Positions 18,114 to 25,309 of a stretch of 64,000 nt of DNA are shown here, piece after piece. The number at the start of each line of letters is the position of its first letter. The stretch's first letter is position 1. The position numbers and the translations under genes were made by a program. This stretch comes from Fibrobacter intestinalis (GTDB taxonomy: Bacteria > Fibrobacterota > Fibrobacteria > Fibrobacterales > Fibrobacteraceae), in contig NZ_FUWU01000004.1 in assembly GCF_900167415.1 (NCBI RefSeq), forward strand, positions 1 through 64,000, written 5' to 3'. Under the pieces are notes generated by a model, which had not been told where the DNA came from, did not search any database, and was given only the letters and a program-made list of their open reading frames with translations.

Positions 18114-18149
18114 GAAAGTGTCGAAGTTTCAAGAGAGAATGAGAGCAAA
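18114..18149 (-). repeat. 36-nt direct repeat, copy 1
   Basis: It is identical to 18390-18425 except for three clustered bases. Similarity continues weakly beyond the repeat on the minus strand (ATAAGGCAA at both). Read on the minus strand both copies encode the same ending, FAL(I/V)LS-stop. Confidence 0.8.
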
Positions 18150-18190
18150 CCCACCAAGAGCTGTTCTTGCCGTCATTCTTCCCATCCAAT

Positions 18191-18382
18191 TCACATAAAA
18201 AAAGGCGTGAGGTTGAATGCATCTACTCTCTTGAGGCCTTCGACTGCCCGATCCAAATAAACGCAAAACAACCCACGCCCCATAAAGGGTCGTTTGCATA
18301 TAGGCAGATCTATTAAATATGCATATAGCAACGATGCCGCCAGAAAAACTCCGGTAGCTAGCGTGAGCGTTGCCTTATCCAT
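18191..18382 (-). CDS. Possible small membrane protein
   Basis: This 63-codon frame has an N-terminal hydrophobic stretch (about residues 4-26), consistent with one TM helix, followed by a Cys- and Arg-containing tail. It begins just downstream, on the minus strand, of repeat copy 2 and of a promoter-like site. No clear Shine-Dalgarno sequence and no family are recognised. It could be a small leader or membrane protein of the RM island, or chance. Confidence 0.25.
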   Translation of the reverse strand: MDKATLTLATGVFLAASLLYAYLIDLPICKRPFMGRGLFCVYLDRAVEGLKRVDAFNLTPFFM

Positions 18383-18389
18383 GAATCAA

Positions 18390-18425
18390 GAAAGTGTCGA
18401 AGTTTCAAGAGAGGACAAGAGCAAA
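18390..18425 (-). repeat. 36-nt direct repeat, copy 2
   Basis: Partner of 18114-18149 in the same orientation, with 240 nt between the copies. On the minus strand it holds the end of an 11-codon frame beginning ATG at about 18437 (MYIKRFALVLS-stop). Confidence 0.8.
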
Positions 18426-18448
18426 TCTCTTTATGTACATAGTAAATA

Positions 18449-18478
18449 TAAATAATCCCAAATGTCAGCAGGTGTCAA
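18449..18478 (-). promoter_or_regulatory. Sigma70-like promoter toward the RM operon
   Basis: On the minus strand a consensus TTGACA (18473-18478) is followed, with 17-18 nt spacing, by TTATTT/TATTTA (18449-18455). It points toward the small ORFs and the methyltransferase gene. The leader to the methyltransferase would be about 540 nt long. Confidence 0.45.
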
Positions 18479-18689
18479 TGAAAAATTTTTTGCCCTATCG
18501 CCTCTTTTAATCTGCTCGTCTATTTCGCGTCGGCACATTTGAGCATTGGCTGTAAGAGCCCTCAAAATCTCAAGAATTTTCCGAGAATCTTGTTTTTAAA
18601 ACAATCTAATCCGCACCCGAACCCCGCAGAATGTCCATGTTGCGGTTGCAATCATCATTCATAGTTTTTTCATTTTCTTCAAAAAGCTC

Positions 18690-18717
18690 TTGCTTTTCAA
18701 GCGAAAAAAAATATACA
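18690..18717 (+). promoter_or_regulatory. Promoter-like site upstream of xre
   Basis: TTGCTT (18690-18695), a 16-nt spacer and TATACA (18712-18717) lie 42 bp before the xre start. Just downstream a loose TGTT...AACA inverted pair (about 18719-18737) could be an operator bound by the Xre protein itself. Confidence 0.4.
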
Positions 18718-18759
18718 TTGTTAGAAATCAGCGAACATAATACCATTAGTGAGGACTCG

Positions 18760-19131
18760 ATGACTTTTGGAGATTTTGTAAGGGAAAAGCGCCTCAATGT
18801 CGGCGTAAACCTTAGGGCTTTAGCCAAGGAATTGGGCATAGTCCCTGCCTATATGAGTGATATCGAAAAAAATCATCGTTATCCGCCTGAAAAGGAAAAA
18901 ATCTTTAAGATTGCCGAAGTTTTGAAATTGACGGAAGAAGAAAGAAACCAAATGTTCGATTTGGCAGGCGAGGCCAGAGTGGGTACTATTGCCCCGGATA
19001 TTTCTGATTATGTAACCAGTCAAAGTGCTGCTCGTGTAGCACTTCGTAAAGCGAGGGACTTAAATCTTGGCGAAAAGGAATGGATGCTGATTTTAAGGGA
19101 TATAGAAAAACAAGGGCAAAATAATAAATGA
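18760..19131 (+). CDS. Xre-family HTH regulator (ImmR/RosR-like)
   Basis: This 123-aa protein starts at ATG 18760 (MTFGDFVREKRL), after a GAGGA ribosome site. The N-terminal helix-turn-helix runs over about residues 5-60 (LRALAKELGIVPAYMSDIEKNHRYPP). It is followed by a region like the C-terminal part of ImmR-type regulators (EERNQMFDLAG). It overlaps the next gene by 4 nt (ATGA). Pairs of this kind occur in mobile elements and toxin-antitoxin-like modules: the Xre protein represses the pair and the ImmA peptidase cleaves it under stress. That role is family knowledge, not shown here. Confidence 0.85.
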   Translation: MTFGDFVREKRLNVGVNLRALAKELGIVPAYMSDIEKNHRYPPEKEKIFKIAEVLKLTEEERNQMFDLAGEARVGTIAPDISDYVTSQSAARVALRKARDLNLGEKEWMLILRDIEKQGQNNK

Positions 19132-19811
19132 ATGTAAAAATCTATGCATCGGTTCAATTGGAAGAATTTGCGAATATAAAGCGCAAAGCGTTTCTTCTTT
19201 GGAGGCCACACAAAAATTCTGCGGTCGATGTTTATGATTTTGTTGATTTTGTGGGTTGCGAACCCGATTGGAAATATATAACACCCGATCAAAGTATTTT
19301 GGGGTGTGTATGTTTTGGCAACACCACATTGCCAACTTGGGAAGATTACGTTAATAAACAATCAAAGATTCCAGAATTTAATTATTTTCCCCGTGGTACA
19401 ATTGTCATTGACCAAGCCTTGAACGAAGGTAATGATCGAGGAAAAGAGAATTATACCGTGGTACATGAATGTTTTCATTGGTTACTTCATCAATATTATT
19501 TTTCTAGCGATGATTCTGATGTTGTCCATACTTGTGGTCATAATGCATTTTCAATTTTTGGTTGTTGCGAGAACGATTCTGCGGCAAACATTATTGAATG
19601 GCAGGCAAACTATGCCGCAGCCTGTTTCTTGATGCCGCAAGAAGAGGTAACGCGAGCTTTTATAAAACGCCTGCGATTAAAGAATTTTCCACATAAACCG
19701 CTGGAAATGAAACGTTGGATAAATGCTCATATTGCATTGCTGGCAAAACAGTTTGGCGTGAACTTTAATCCGATGAAATATCGGTTACGGGAACTAAAGC
19801 TTATTCAGTAG
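19128..19811 (+). CDS. ImmA/IrrE-family zinc metallopeptidase
   Basis: This 227-aa protein carries the gluzincin motif HECFH (His113, Glu114, His117), with a downstream EWQANYAAACFLMP segment that supplies the third ligand in ImmA/IrrE proteins. The N-terminal 60 residues are less conserved. It is translationally coupled to xre (ATGA overlap). ImmA-type peptidases cleave their cognate Xre repressor; here that repressor should be the product of the gene just upstream. A 9-nt gap separates it from the next gene, so the operon probably continues. Confidence 0.87.
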   Translation: MNVKIYASVQLEEFANIKRKAFLLWRPHKNSAVDVYDFVDFVGCEPDWKYITPDQSILGCVCFGNTTLPTWEDYVNKQSKIPEFNYFPRGTIVIDQALNEGNDRGKENYTVVHECFHWLLHQYYFSSDDSDVVHTCGHNAFSIFGCCENDSAANIIEWQANYAAACFLMPQEEVTRAFIKRLRLKNFPHKPLEMKRWINAHIALLAKQFGVNFNPMKYRLRELKLIQ

Positions 19812-19820
19812 GAGAAAGAC

Positions 19821-20183
19821 ATGGAATACAAAGAAGACGAAACGCCTTTGTTTGTTGATGTGGCACTAGATGAAAAGGGGCGAGAAGCTCTTGAATACGG
19901 CTATTATCAAGTCGAAGAATACAAATCGCATTTCAAAAGCCTGGTGTTGACTCATCAGGAATTTGATTTAATCAATGCATTTCTTTTAACCTTTGTGGAA
20001 GAATTCAACGTCTTTGTCGATAGGGGTGAATTTTCGACACTACCTAATAAAAATGTTCCGAAAGCAAAGGCATTGACCAAAGCCTACGCACAACAACATC
20101 CCGAAGCAAAAGCTGTCTGTGACAAGCTGATTATGCAGTTTGATGTAGCGATAGAAAGCGGCAATGATGTGGAATTTACGTAA
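19821..20183 (+). CDS. Hypothetical protein of the Xre-ImmA operon
   Basis: I do not recognise this 120-aa acidic protein. It has a good AGGAG ribosome site (about 19811-19815) and lies 9 nt after immA, so it probably belongs to the same transcript. Composition suggests mixed alpha/beta with a helical C-terminal half. Its last 31 codons are duplicated at 21693-21788 (84 of 94 bases identical by hand). This shows that the C-terminal part existed as a paralog or was copied. Confidence 0.7.
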   Translation: MEYKEDETPLFVDVALDEKGREALEYGYYQVEEYKSHFKSLVLTHQEFDLINAFLLTFVEEFNVFVDRGEFSTLPNKNVPKAKALTKAYAQQHPEAKAVCDKLIMQFDVAIESGNDVEFT

Positions 20184-20240
20184 GAAGAAAAATTTTTTAT
20201 TGAAATTGTCAGAAAAAAGCGAACAACAAACAGTATAAAG

Positions 20241-20897
20241 ATGAAGATTGACAAATACACCATAGCGGCCGAGTTAGAGAAATTCGTAAAGGAGAAAGGA
20301 GTCTCCTTTATAGAAGATTTTCCAGCCATTCCCCAAGATATGCTCATTCGGGAAATCCCCAATGAAATACTCCCATTTCCGAATCATCTTAAAGCAAAAA
20401 ATCCAGCAAAGACGTTGCTTTGTAATTTTTCAAACGATGAAATCTTATACGAATCTTTGGCCCGTCTTGAGGATCGTGTAAGCATAGCAAAAGGTTTCAT
20501 AGGAATATGCGGTTTTGATTTTAGCGCCAGAGAAGGCGATGACGAGACAAATCAGGACTTTTATCTCTACTTGAACAAATTGTTAGATGCCTATTTTGCT
20601 CTGAACGGCATAAAAGTCCTTCCAAATTTTAGAATTTCTGGGAAATTGTCATCTTTACAGGTGTTTCACATTTATCCCCCTAAAACCTGGTACGCTGTCG
20701 GAACCTTAGGATGTGCGAAAGGTCATATAGCAGAAAATGAAACTCTGCTCCGTTATAAGTTAATCTTCGCACGGCCAAGTCATTTGCTTGTTTATGGTGT
20801 AATAAAAGAAGAATACAAAAAAATTCTAGAATCAAACGGAATTCCATATACTGTTTTTGAGGACTACGCTAGACGTTCTAGAGGAGGAAAAATATAA
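20241..20897 (+). CDS. DUF4417-like protein
   Basis: This 218-aa soluble protein resembles DUF4417, a family of unknown function found in phage and mobile-element contexts. The resemblance is in layout: a central ICGFDFS block, a GIKVLPNFRIS strand-like segment, a TLGCAKG turn and a RPSHLLVYG strand near the C-terminus. The assignment is by recognition and is moderate. The stop codon shares one base with the next start (TAATG), and no strong ribosome site precedes its own start. It is the first gene of a three-gene cassette lying between the full and partial copies of the preceding gene. Confidence 0.62.
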   Translation: MKIDKYTIAAELEKFVKEKGVSFIEDFPAIPQDMLIREIPNEILPFPNHLKAKNPAKTLLCNFSNDEILYESLARLEDRVSIAKGFIGICGFDFSAREGDDETNQDFYLYLNKLLDAYFALNGIKVLPNFRISGKLSSLQVFHIYPPKTWYAVGTLGCAKGHIAENETLLRYKLIFARPSHLLVYGVIKEEYKKILESNGIPYTVFEDYARRSRGGKI

Positions 20898-21328
20898 TGG
20901 ATGCAAAGGGAAAATACACAAGATTAGTTCAAACCGTCAAGGAGAACATTGACAAAGACAAAGTTCTAAAAAAATGCCTCGAAAATCGTAATCGACATCA
21001 GGCAAAAAATAAACAACTTTGGCAAAAGGTGAATTTGGATAAACTTGTTGAAAGATTTGCACCAGGCTCTGTTCCAGAAATCAATAACAATGGGAAAATC
21101 ATTTTCCATACACCAGGTAGCGATGTGCAATTGGTTGCAGAAGCGACAATTGGAAGCGTCCGAATAGAAAGTTTAAAAATCTCTAGTCACAGAAAATACC
21201 TAGATCTGGATGGAACTCTTCGAAATAATATTACCGTTAACGGAAAAACAAGAGGCAGAACAAAAGAGGAATACGAATTGGCGACTCACTTCAGAATTAT
21301 GAAACTAGAAGAAATGGGAAAAGAATGA
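20897..21328 (+). CDS. Hypothetical protein, possible nuclease-toxin-like C-terminus
   Basis: This 143-aa protein is of unknown function. The N-terminal half is basic and helical (KYTRLVQTVKENIDKDK). The C-terminal half has a compact block with SSHRKYLDLDG, a basic GKTRGRTKEEY and THFRIMK, reminiscent of small nuclease domains at the ends of polymorphic toxins. That resemblance is impressionistic. It is coupled to the upstream gene (TAATG) and the downstream gene (ATGA). If it is a toxin, the next gene is the obvious immunity candidate. Confidence 0.55.
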   Translation: MDAKGKYTRLVQTVKENIDKDKVLKKCLENRNRHQAKNKQLWQKVNLDKLVERFAPGSVPEINNNGKIIFHTPGSDVQLVAEATIGSVRIESLKISSHRKYLDLDGTLRNNITVNGKTRGRTKEEYELATHFRIMKLEEMGKE

Positions 21329-21681
21329 AGCAATACCAACATCAAAAATTTCTTCTTCAATGCGACTATGAAAAACTGGAGATGGGACGATTTTTTCAGA
21401 AAATGCCCATCGATACACCGTTATATTTGCAGGATTACAATTTATTCGACTATCCTGTGTATAGAAGAAAAATTCCGTTGTCAGTATTGGATAGGCAAAT
21501 TGATACGCAGCGAGATTTTGATGCCATTGCCGAGAAATTAAAATACGTAGATAAACTCTATCTCGTTGATGATAGGAAAAAAATAGAAAGTCCTTTTGTT
21601 CAAAGACATGCTTTGGCAACAAAGAAAGCCTTTCTTTGGCATTTCTTAAACGCTGGGATTAAGTGTTATATTGCACAATGA
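21325..21681 (+). CDS. Hypothetical protein, last gene of cassette
   Basis: This 118-aa basic and aromatic-rich protein is not recognised. Its ATG overlaps the previous stop by 4 nt, a strong sign that the two act together. No signal peptide or TM segment is seen. An immunity or partner protein for the preceding gene is a reasonable inference, but unproven. Confidence 0.55.
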   Translation: MKQYQHQKFLLQCDYEKLEMGRFFQKMPIDTPLYLQDYNLFDYPVYRRKIPLSVLDRQIDTQRDFDAIAEKLKYVDKLYLVDDRKKIESPFVQRHALATKKAFLWHFLNAGIKCYIAQ

Positions 21682-21692
21682 TTTTTTTGTAA

Positions 21693-21788
21693 ATGCAACA
21701 ACACCCCGAAGCAAAAGCAGTCTGTGACAAGCTGATTATACAGTTTGAAGCGGCGATAGAAAGCGGCTACGATGTGGAGTTTTCGTAA
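21693..21788 (+). pseudogene. Duplicated 3' end of the 19821 gene
   Basis: This 31-codon frame begins ATGCAACAACACCCCG. It matches the C-terminus of the gene at 19821-20183 (QQHPEAKAVCDKLI, then a DVEF ending). The aligned bases 20091-20184 and 21696-21789 are 84/94 identical. The reading frame is intact and changes are mostly conservative, so the piece derives from a once functional paralog rather than a fresh copy. It marks the right end of the 1.5-kb cassette. Confidence 0.75.
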
Positions 21789-21898
21789 GGCCTGAATTTT
21801 TTACCAAATGCGTTAATTTTTGTCAAAATCTGTCATCATCCGAATCCATCTTTAGAAAGATCCCAAACCAAAGAAGCCAAAACTTCAAAGGAGATCTT

Positions 21899-22903
21899 AT
21901 GGGAAATATTCTGATTCGCATCCACACTCCGCAGGATGCCCTCTATTATTCCTTCACCCAAAGTGTTACCGGAACTTTGGACTATAACGGAAAAGAGAAT
22001 GCTCCGGACATTTCCGATTACCAGGAAATCGAGAGCAGCCATTATTTTTCGCCGAGCTGGTACGCTTTTTTGCCGAAGGAGTTCCAGGGCGAAATCCATA
22101 TTTTGTTTCAGAATTCCGTCGATTTGCAAAACGCCGACCTGTGTGCTTTCCTGACGCATGTCGGAGCCCTTCTTCTCGCTGTAGAAAACAAAGACAATCT
22201 TCTGGTCGCCGAATTGCTGGAACGCCGGACAGAAATCTTTTTTAAATTTTTGCCGCTGACCCTCTACATCATCAAGCCGGTAGCGCCTCTGGCCCTTTTC
22301 GCCTGGCTGTATGGGCGATTCTCGGATGCGGAGGGATTTTTGAAAATGTACAAGGAGAATTTGAAATTCCCCACCAAAGCCGATGCCGCGGAAATTCTCT
22401 TTGCAGCCGCCTTTGATGAATTGGATCCTCATCCAGAAAAAGAAAACGATACAGAAATGTTCGTCCGCTATTCGCAAAAACAAGAACAGGGCTCCTTTAC
22501 CATTGGCACCGTAGGTTCCCAACATCATTCCTGGAATAGTGACATTACCGAATTGGACTATTTTCTGAAAGATGCTTTTGTCAGGGATTTTGAAAATGAC
22601 CTATCCCGAATTCGCGAGAAAAAAGCGAAATTCATTTCGGAGCTTCAGGTTTCCATGCAAGCAGAGCCCTACAATCCCCACGACCCAAACGCCATAGGTG
22701 TTTCTATTGAAGACGTCATGGAAAAATTGCGCGGGAACAGCGGAAAATCCAAAGCGGGATATATACGCGCCTCTGGGGCAGCTATTCTTCGCAAGGCATT
22801 CCCCAGAAAACTTGCTTACAAGGCTTCTTTGATGCGGCTAGGCACCAATCTGTACAAAGGCGGTTTCGACAAAGAAGGCGTCGTCCTGCGTGTCAGATTC
22901 TAA
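21899..22903 (+). CDS. HIRAN-domain protein
   Basis: This 334-aa protein starts after a strong AAAGGAG ribosome site. Residues 1-200 are unrecognised, with a hydrophobic patch near 120-140. The C-terminal about 85 residues look like a HIRAN domain: EPYNPHDPNAIGV, then KAGYIRASGAAILRKAF and a terminal VVLRVRF strand. HIRAN domains bind DNA ends or 3'-OH ends and accompany helicases and nucleases. A stand-alone version in an accessory island suggests a DNA-sensing or defence role (inference). It is followed by a hairpin terminator. Confidence 0.7.
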   Translation: MGNILIRIHTPQDALYYSFTQSVTGTLDYNGKENAPDISDYQEIESSHYFSPSWYAFLPKEFQGEIHILFQNSVDLQNADLCAFLTHVGALLLAVENKDNLLVAELLERRTEIFFKFLPLTLYIIKPVAPLALFAWLYGRFSDAEGFLKMYKENLKFPTKADAAEILFAAAFDELDPHPEKENDTEMFVRYSQKQEQGSFTIGTVGSQHHSWNSDITELDYFLKDAFVRDFENDLSRIREKKAKFISELQVSMQAEPYNPHDPNAIGVSIEDVMEKLRGNSGKSKAGYIRASGAAILRKAFPRKLAYKASLMRLGTNLYKGGFDKEGVVLRVRF

Positions 22904-22923
22904 TTTTTATACCGAACCGGATT

Positions 22924-22952
22924 GGCAAGGCGTTGAAACGAAACGCCTTGCC
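22924..22952 (+). terminator. Hairpin after the HIRAN gene
   Basis: A perfect 11-bp stem (22924-22934 with 22942-22952, GGCAAGGCGTT arms) and a 7-nt loop lie 20 nt after the stop codon. The following T tract is weak, so it may act as a terminator or simply as a REP-like hairpin. Confidence 0.5.
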
Positions 22953-23567
22953 CGTTTGATTCAGGAGAAGCGGCTTTTAGTCACTTTTAATTTTGCCGTG
23001 TGAAATTCAAGGAAGGAAGGCTTCCCGACAGGACAAAAATCTGGAGGAGTGCGCAAAAATTATCTGTTCAAAAAAATCCGACAGTCCGTTCCCCCCTCGG
23101 GAAAGTAATGCCCCGTTCATCATGCTGAGGAATGGATGGCGGATTCATCATTGCGAGGAGTGAAACGACGGAACAATCTCTGTGCGCATCAAGATTGCTC
23201 GTCCACATAGTGGATTACTCAACTAGGGCAATAAATTGCTATGTTTCATAAGAGCCTCCTGTCTGCCGACAGGCAGGACGTTCGCAATGACGCTGTGCAG
23301 TCACTCACAGAGACGCTCGCTGCCAAAGAAAAAAATTAAAATTCCATTTCCCTATTTTATGAAACTTTGCCCTTGATTGTAAGAAATTCTTTTTCGAAGA
23401 AAAACTCCATTCCCGCCTAGAAATATGCAGCCACCCTTATGACAATAGGCGATTCTTGTAGAACATCCCCAAAATTTTGCCGAGTATCAAACGACAAGCA
23501 AATAATCCCTAAATGGGAAAAATAGTCCGTTCAAGATATTTTCAAGAAGGGCGTTCTAAAAAAATTT
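22953..23567. other. Intergenic region at the right edge of the island
   Basis: About 615 bp carry no convincing gene. The middle (about 23130-23300) holds nested short inverted repeats of the TCATTGCGA/TCGCAATGA and ACAATCT/AGATTGC type, plus the right copy of the 31-nt dispersed repeat. Confidence 0.6.
23260..23290 (+). repeat. Dispersed 31-nt repeat, right copy
   Basis: Inverted counterpart of 13612-13642, differing at two positions. It lies inside a larger nested inverted-repeat element that spans about 23150-23295. Confidence 0.8.
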
Positions 23568-24482
23568 TCAGACCCAAACAAAATTCTGGGAATCGAGAAC
23601 CGCTTCCCCATCAAAGCGGTAAGCGGTCAAAATTCCCGTGCCCTTGTACGAAGCGACGCTGTAATCCAAGCAGCAAATGTTGGAACGAAATAAAGTCGGA
23701 GTTCCCTCCAGCCAGTAGTGTCCAAAAAAATCGGGACGCTCGTTTTCGCCATAAAACAGGCGATTCCGAATTTCTGCAGCAAGCGGCTCCGGCGGAATTT
23801 TTACCCCCGGCTGAAACGCCAAATCCCGAAGCGTTTTTCCTTGCGGATCCAGCCACCACTTGATTCTCGCCCGAGTTCTTAAAACGTCTTCGCTGTCGTA
23901 ATAAAAATTTCCGTGAGAAAGTTCCATTTCCGGGCCTTGGACAGTATCCAATACCGCACGACGAATTTCGGCGTCATTCAAAATGCGGAAAAGATTTTCC
24001 CGATTCTGAAGGGTTGTCAAATTTTCCCGCCGGAGAATACGGACGTTTTCCAAATCGAAACAAGCGTGTTGAGCGCGAAATGCAGGCGTTTCCAAAAAGA
24101 GCGGAAGAGTTAAAAACCAATTCAAAGCCTCTTGAAATTCTTCTTGGCAACCGCGATACGACTCCATCGTTTTTGTGTGAATTAAAATTTTATTGACGCT
24201 GTGCTCCCGCAGGTAACCGCCCTGCGGATTTTTTTCCCAAAAACAAAGAGCATTCCATTCGTGGTTTCCTAAAATCGCTTGAGCGGAGCCCGCTTCAACC
24301 ATTCGCCGAACGATATTCACCACACCCCGCGCATCCGGTCCACGGTCAATGTAATCGCCTAAAAAAACGGCTTGCCGACAAGGATGCCGATACGCTCCGC
24401 CCACAAGAGAATACCCCATCTTTTGGAGAAGAAATTCCAGCCGTTCACGATGCCCATGAATGTCCCCGATAAAATCCATCAA
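23568..24482 (-). CDS. Metallophosphoesterase (PPP-type)
   Basis: This 304-aa calcineurin-like phosphoesterase shows the ordered metal-binding motifs GDIHGH (6-11), GDYIDRGPDARG (about 42-53) and GNHEWNAL (about 71-78). The GDxHG/GDxVDRG/GNHE pattern is that of the PPP family, which includes Ser/Thr phosphatases and diadenosine tetraphosphatases (ApaH/PrpE). The substrate cannot be fixed from sequence. Its start overlaps the end of nudC by 4 nt. A pairing with a nudix hydrolase hints at a nucleotide or RNA-cap substrate. Confidence 0.85.
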   Translation of the reverse strand: MMDFIGDIHGHRERLEFLLQKMGYSLVGGAYRHPCRQAVFLGDYIDRGPDARGVVNIVRRMVEAGSAQAILGNHEWNALCFWEKNPQGGYLREHSVNKILIHTKTMESYRGCQEEFQEALNWFLTLPLFLETPAFRAQHACFDLENVRILRRENLTTLQNRENLFRILNDAEIRRAVLDTVQGPEMELSHGNFYYDSEDVLRTRARIKWWLDPQGKTLRDLAFQPGVKIPPEPLAAEIRNRLFYGENERPDFFGHYWLEGTPTLFRSNICCLDYSVASYKGTGILTAYRFDGEAVLDSQNFVWV

Positions 24483-25309
24483 AGAACGCCTTCCTTAAAT
24501 CGTTTGATCATCGTGCCAGAAATGCTGAGCCGTCCGGTATATTCTCCAATGTCCTTTCGCGCGATCCACTTGGCAAAAGAAAGTTCCGAGCGCTGTACGG
24601 TAATTTTTGGGGAGCCTTCCAGCTCCGCAGTAAAACCGGCGATAAGTGAATTGGAAAACGGCCAGGGTTCACTGCCGATGTAGCGAAGGTTTTTAATCGA
24701 AACGCCGGTTTCTTCTTTCACTTCTCGAACGGCGGCCTGTTCCAACGACTCGCCCATTTCCACAAAGCCCGAAATCAAATAGGGTTTAGGATCAGGATTG
24801 TTCAAATTGTGCGCCATCAAAAGTTTATCACCCCACGTTACCGAAACGATGACGACTGGGCAGATTTTTCCATAGACAAGATTGCCGCATTCTTTACACA
24901 CAAACGCTCTTTCATCCGATTTGCGAGACATCGGTTTTCCGCAATGCCCACAGAAACGATTGGACTGTTCCCAACGAGAAATGTGCGCTGCGACAGCACC
25001 CCCAAAAGCGATTGCCATATCCGGCATCTCTCGAAAAATCCGGTCTTTGACAAATTCAAACGGATCCAGAGAAAGCTCTTCATCGCAAGAAAAAAATGCT
25101 ATTTCATCGATAGAAAAAAGATAATGCAAATGAGATGAGATTTCTGGATTTGCGCTTTCCATATCGGCGACCCGGGGAATTTCAAAAGAGTCGGCGTTCC
25201 TTTTCACGAGAACCAAATTCCGTTTTGTACAAACAACATAATCCGATGGTTTCGGTTTCTGCACACGAAATTCATTATGCAAAATTCGAGGCGCGATTTC
25301 AAACATCAT
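24479..25309 (-). CDS. nudC: NAD+ diphosphatase / RNA decapping NudC
   Basis: NudC hydrolyses NAD(H) to NMN and AMP and removes NAD caps from RNA. The 276-aa protein has a zinc ribbon (CGHC and CKEC pairs, about 119-140). The nudix box begins GESLEQAAVREV (about 185) and is followed by SEPWPFSNSL, the NudC-specific SQPWPF signature. It overlaps the upstream CNNM gene and the downstream phosphoesterase by 4 nt each. Confidence 0.93.
   Translation of the reverse strand: MMFEIAPRILHNEFRVQKPKPSDYVVCTKRNLVLVKRNADSFEIPRVADMESANPEISSHLHYLFSIDEIAFFSCDEELSLDPFEFVKDRIFREMPDMAIAFGGAVAAHISRWEQSNRFCGHCGKPMSRKSDERAFVCKECGNLVYGKICPVVIVSVTWGDKLLMAHNLNNPDPKPYLISGFVEMGESLEQAAVREVKEETGVSIKNLRYIGSEPWPFSNSLIAGFTAELEGSPKITVQRSELSFAKWIARKDIGEYTGRLSISGTMIKRFKEGVL

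Larger units (their letters stand above)
17906..18759. other. Leader/intergenic region upstream of the RM operon
   Basis: About 850 bp lie between the divergent methyltransferase and xre genes. It holds two 36-nt direct repeats, one weak minus-strand ORF (18191-18382), a good minus-strand promoter near 18449-18478 and a plus-strand promoter for xre. An open plus-strand frame at 17923-18198 has no recognisable features and I do not call it. Confidence 0.5.

Noticed and set aside
17923-18198. 91-aa plus-strand ORF between the RM operon and xre
   Set aside because: No ribosome site and no recognisable domain. It crosses repeat copy 1 and ends in a different frame from the conserved minus-strand reading of that repeat.
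18114-18425. CRISPR array (36-nt repeats)
   Set aside because: There are only two copies separated by 240 nt, with no regular spacers and no cas genes in the window.
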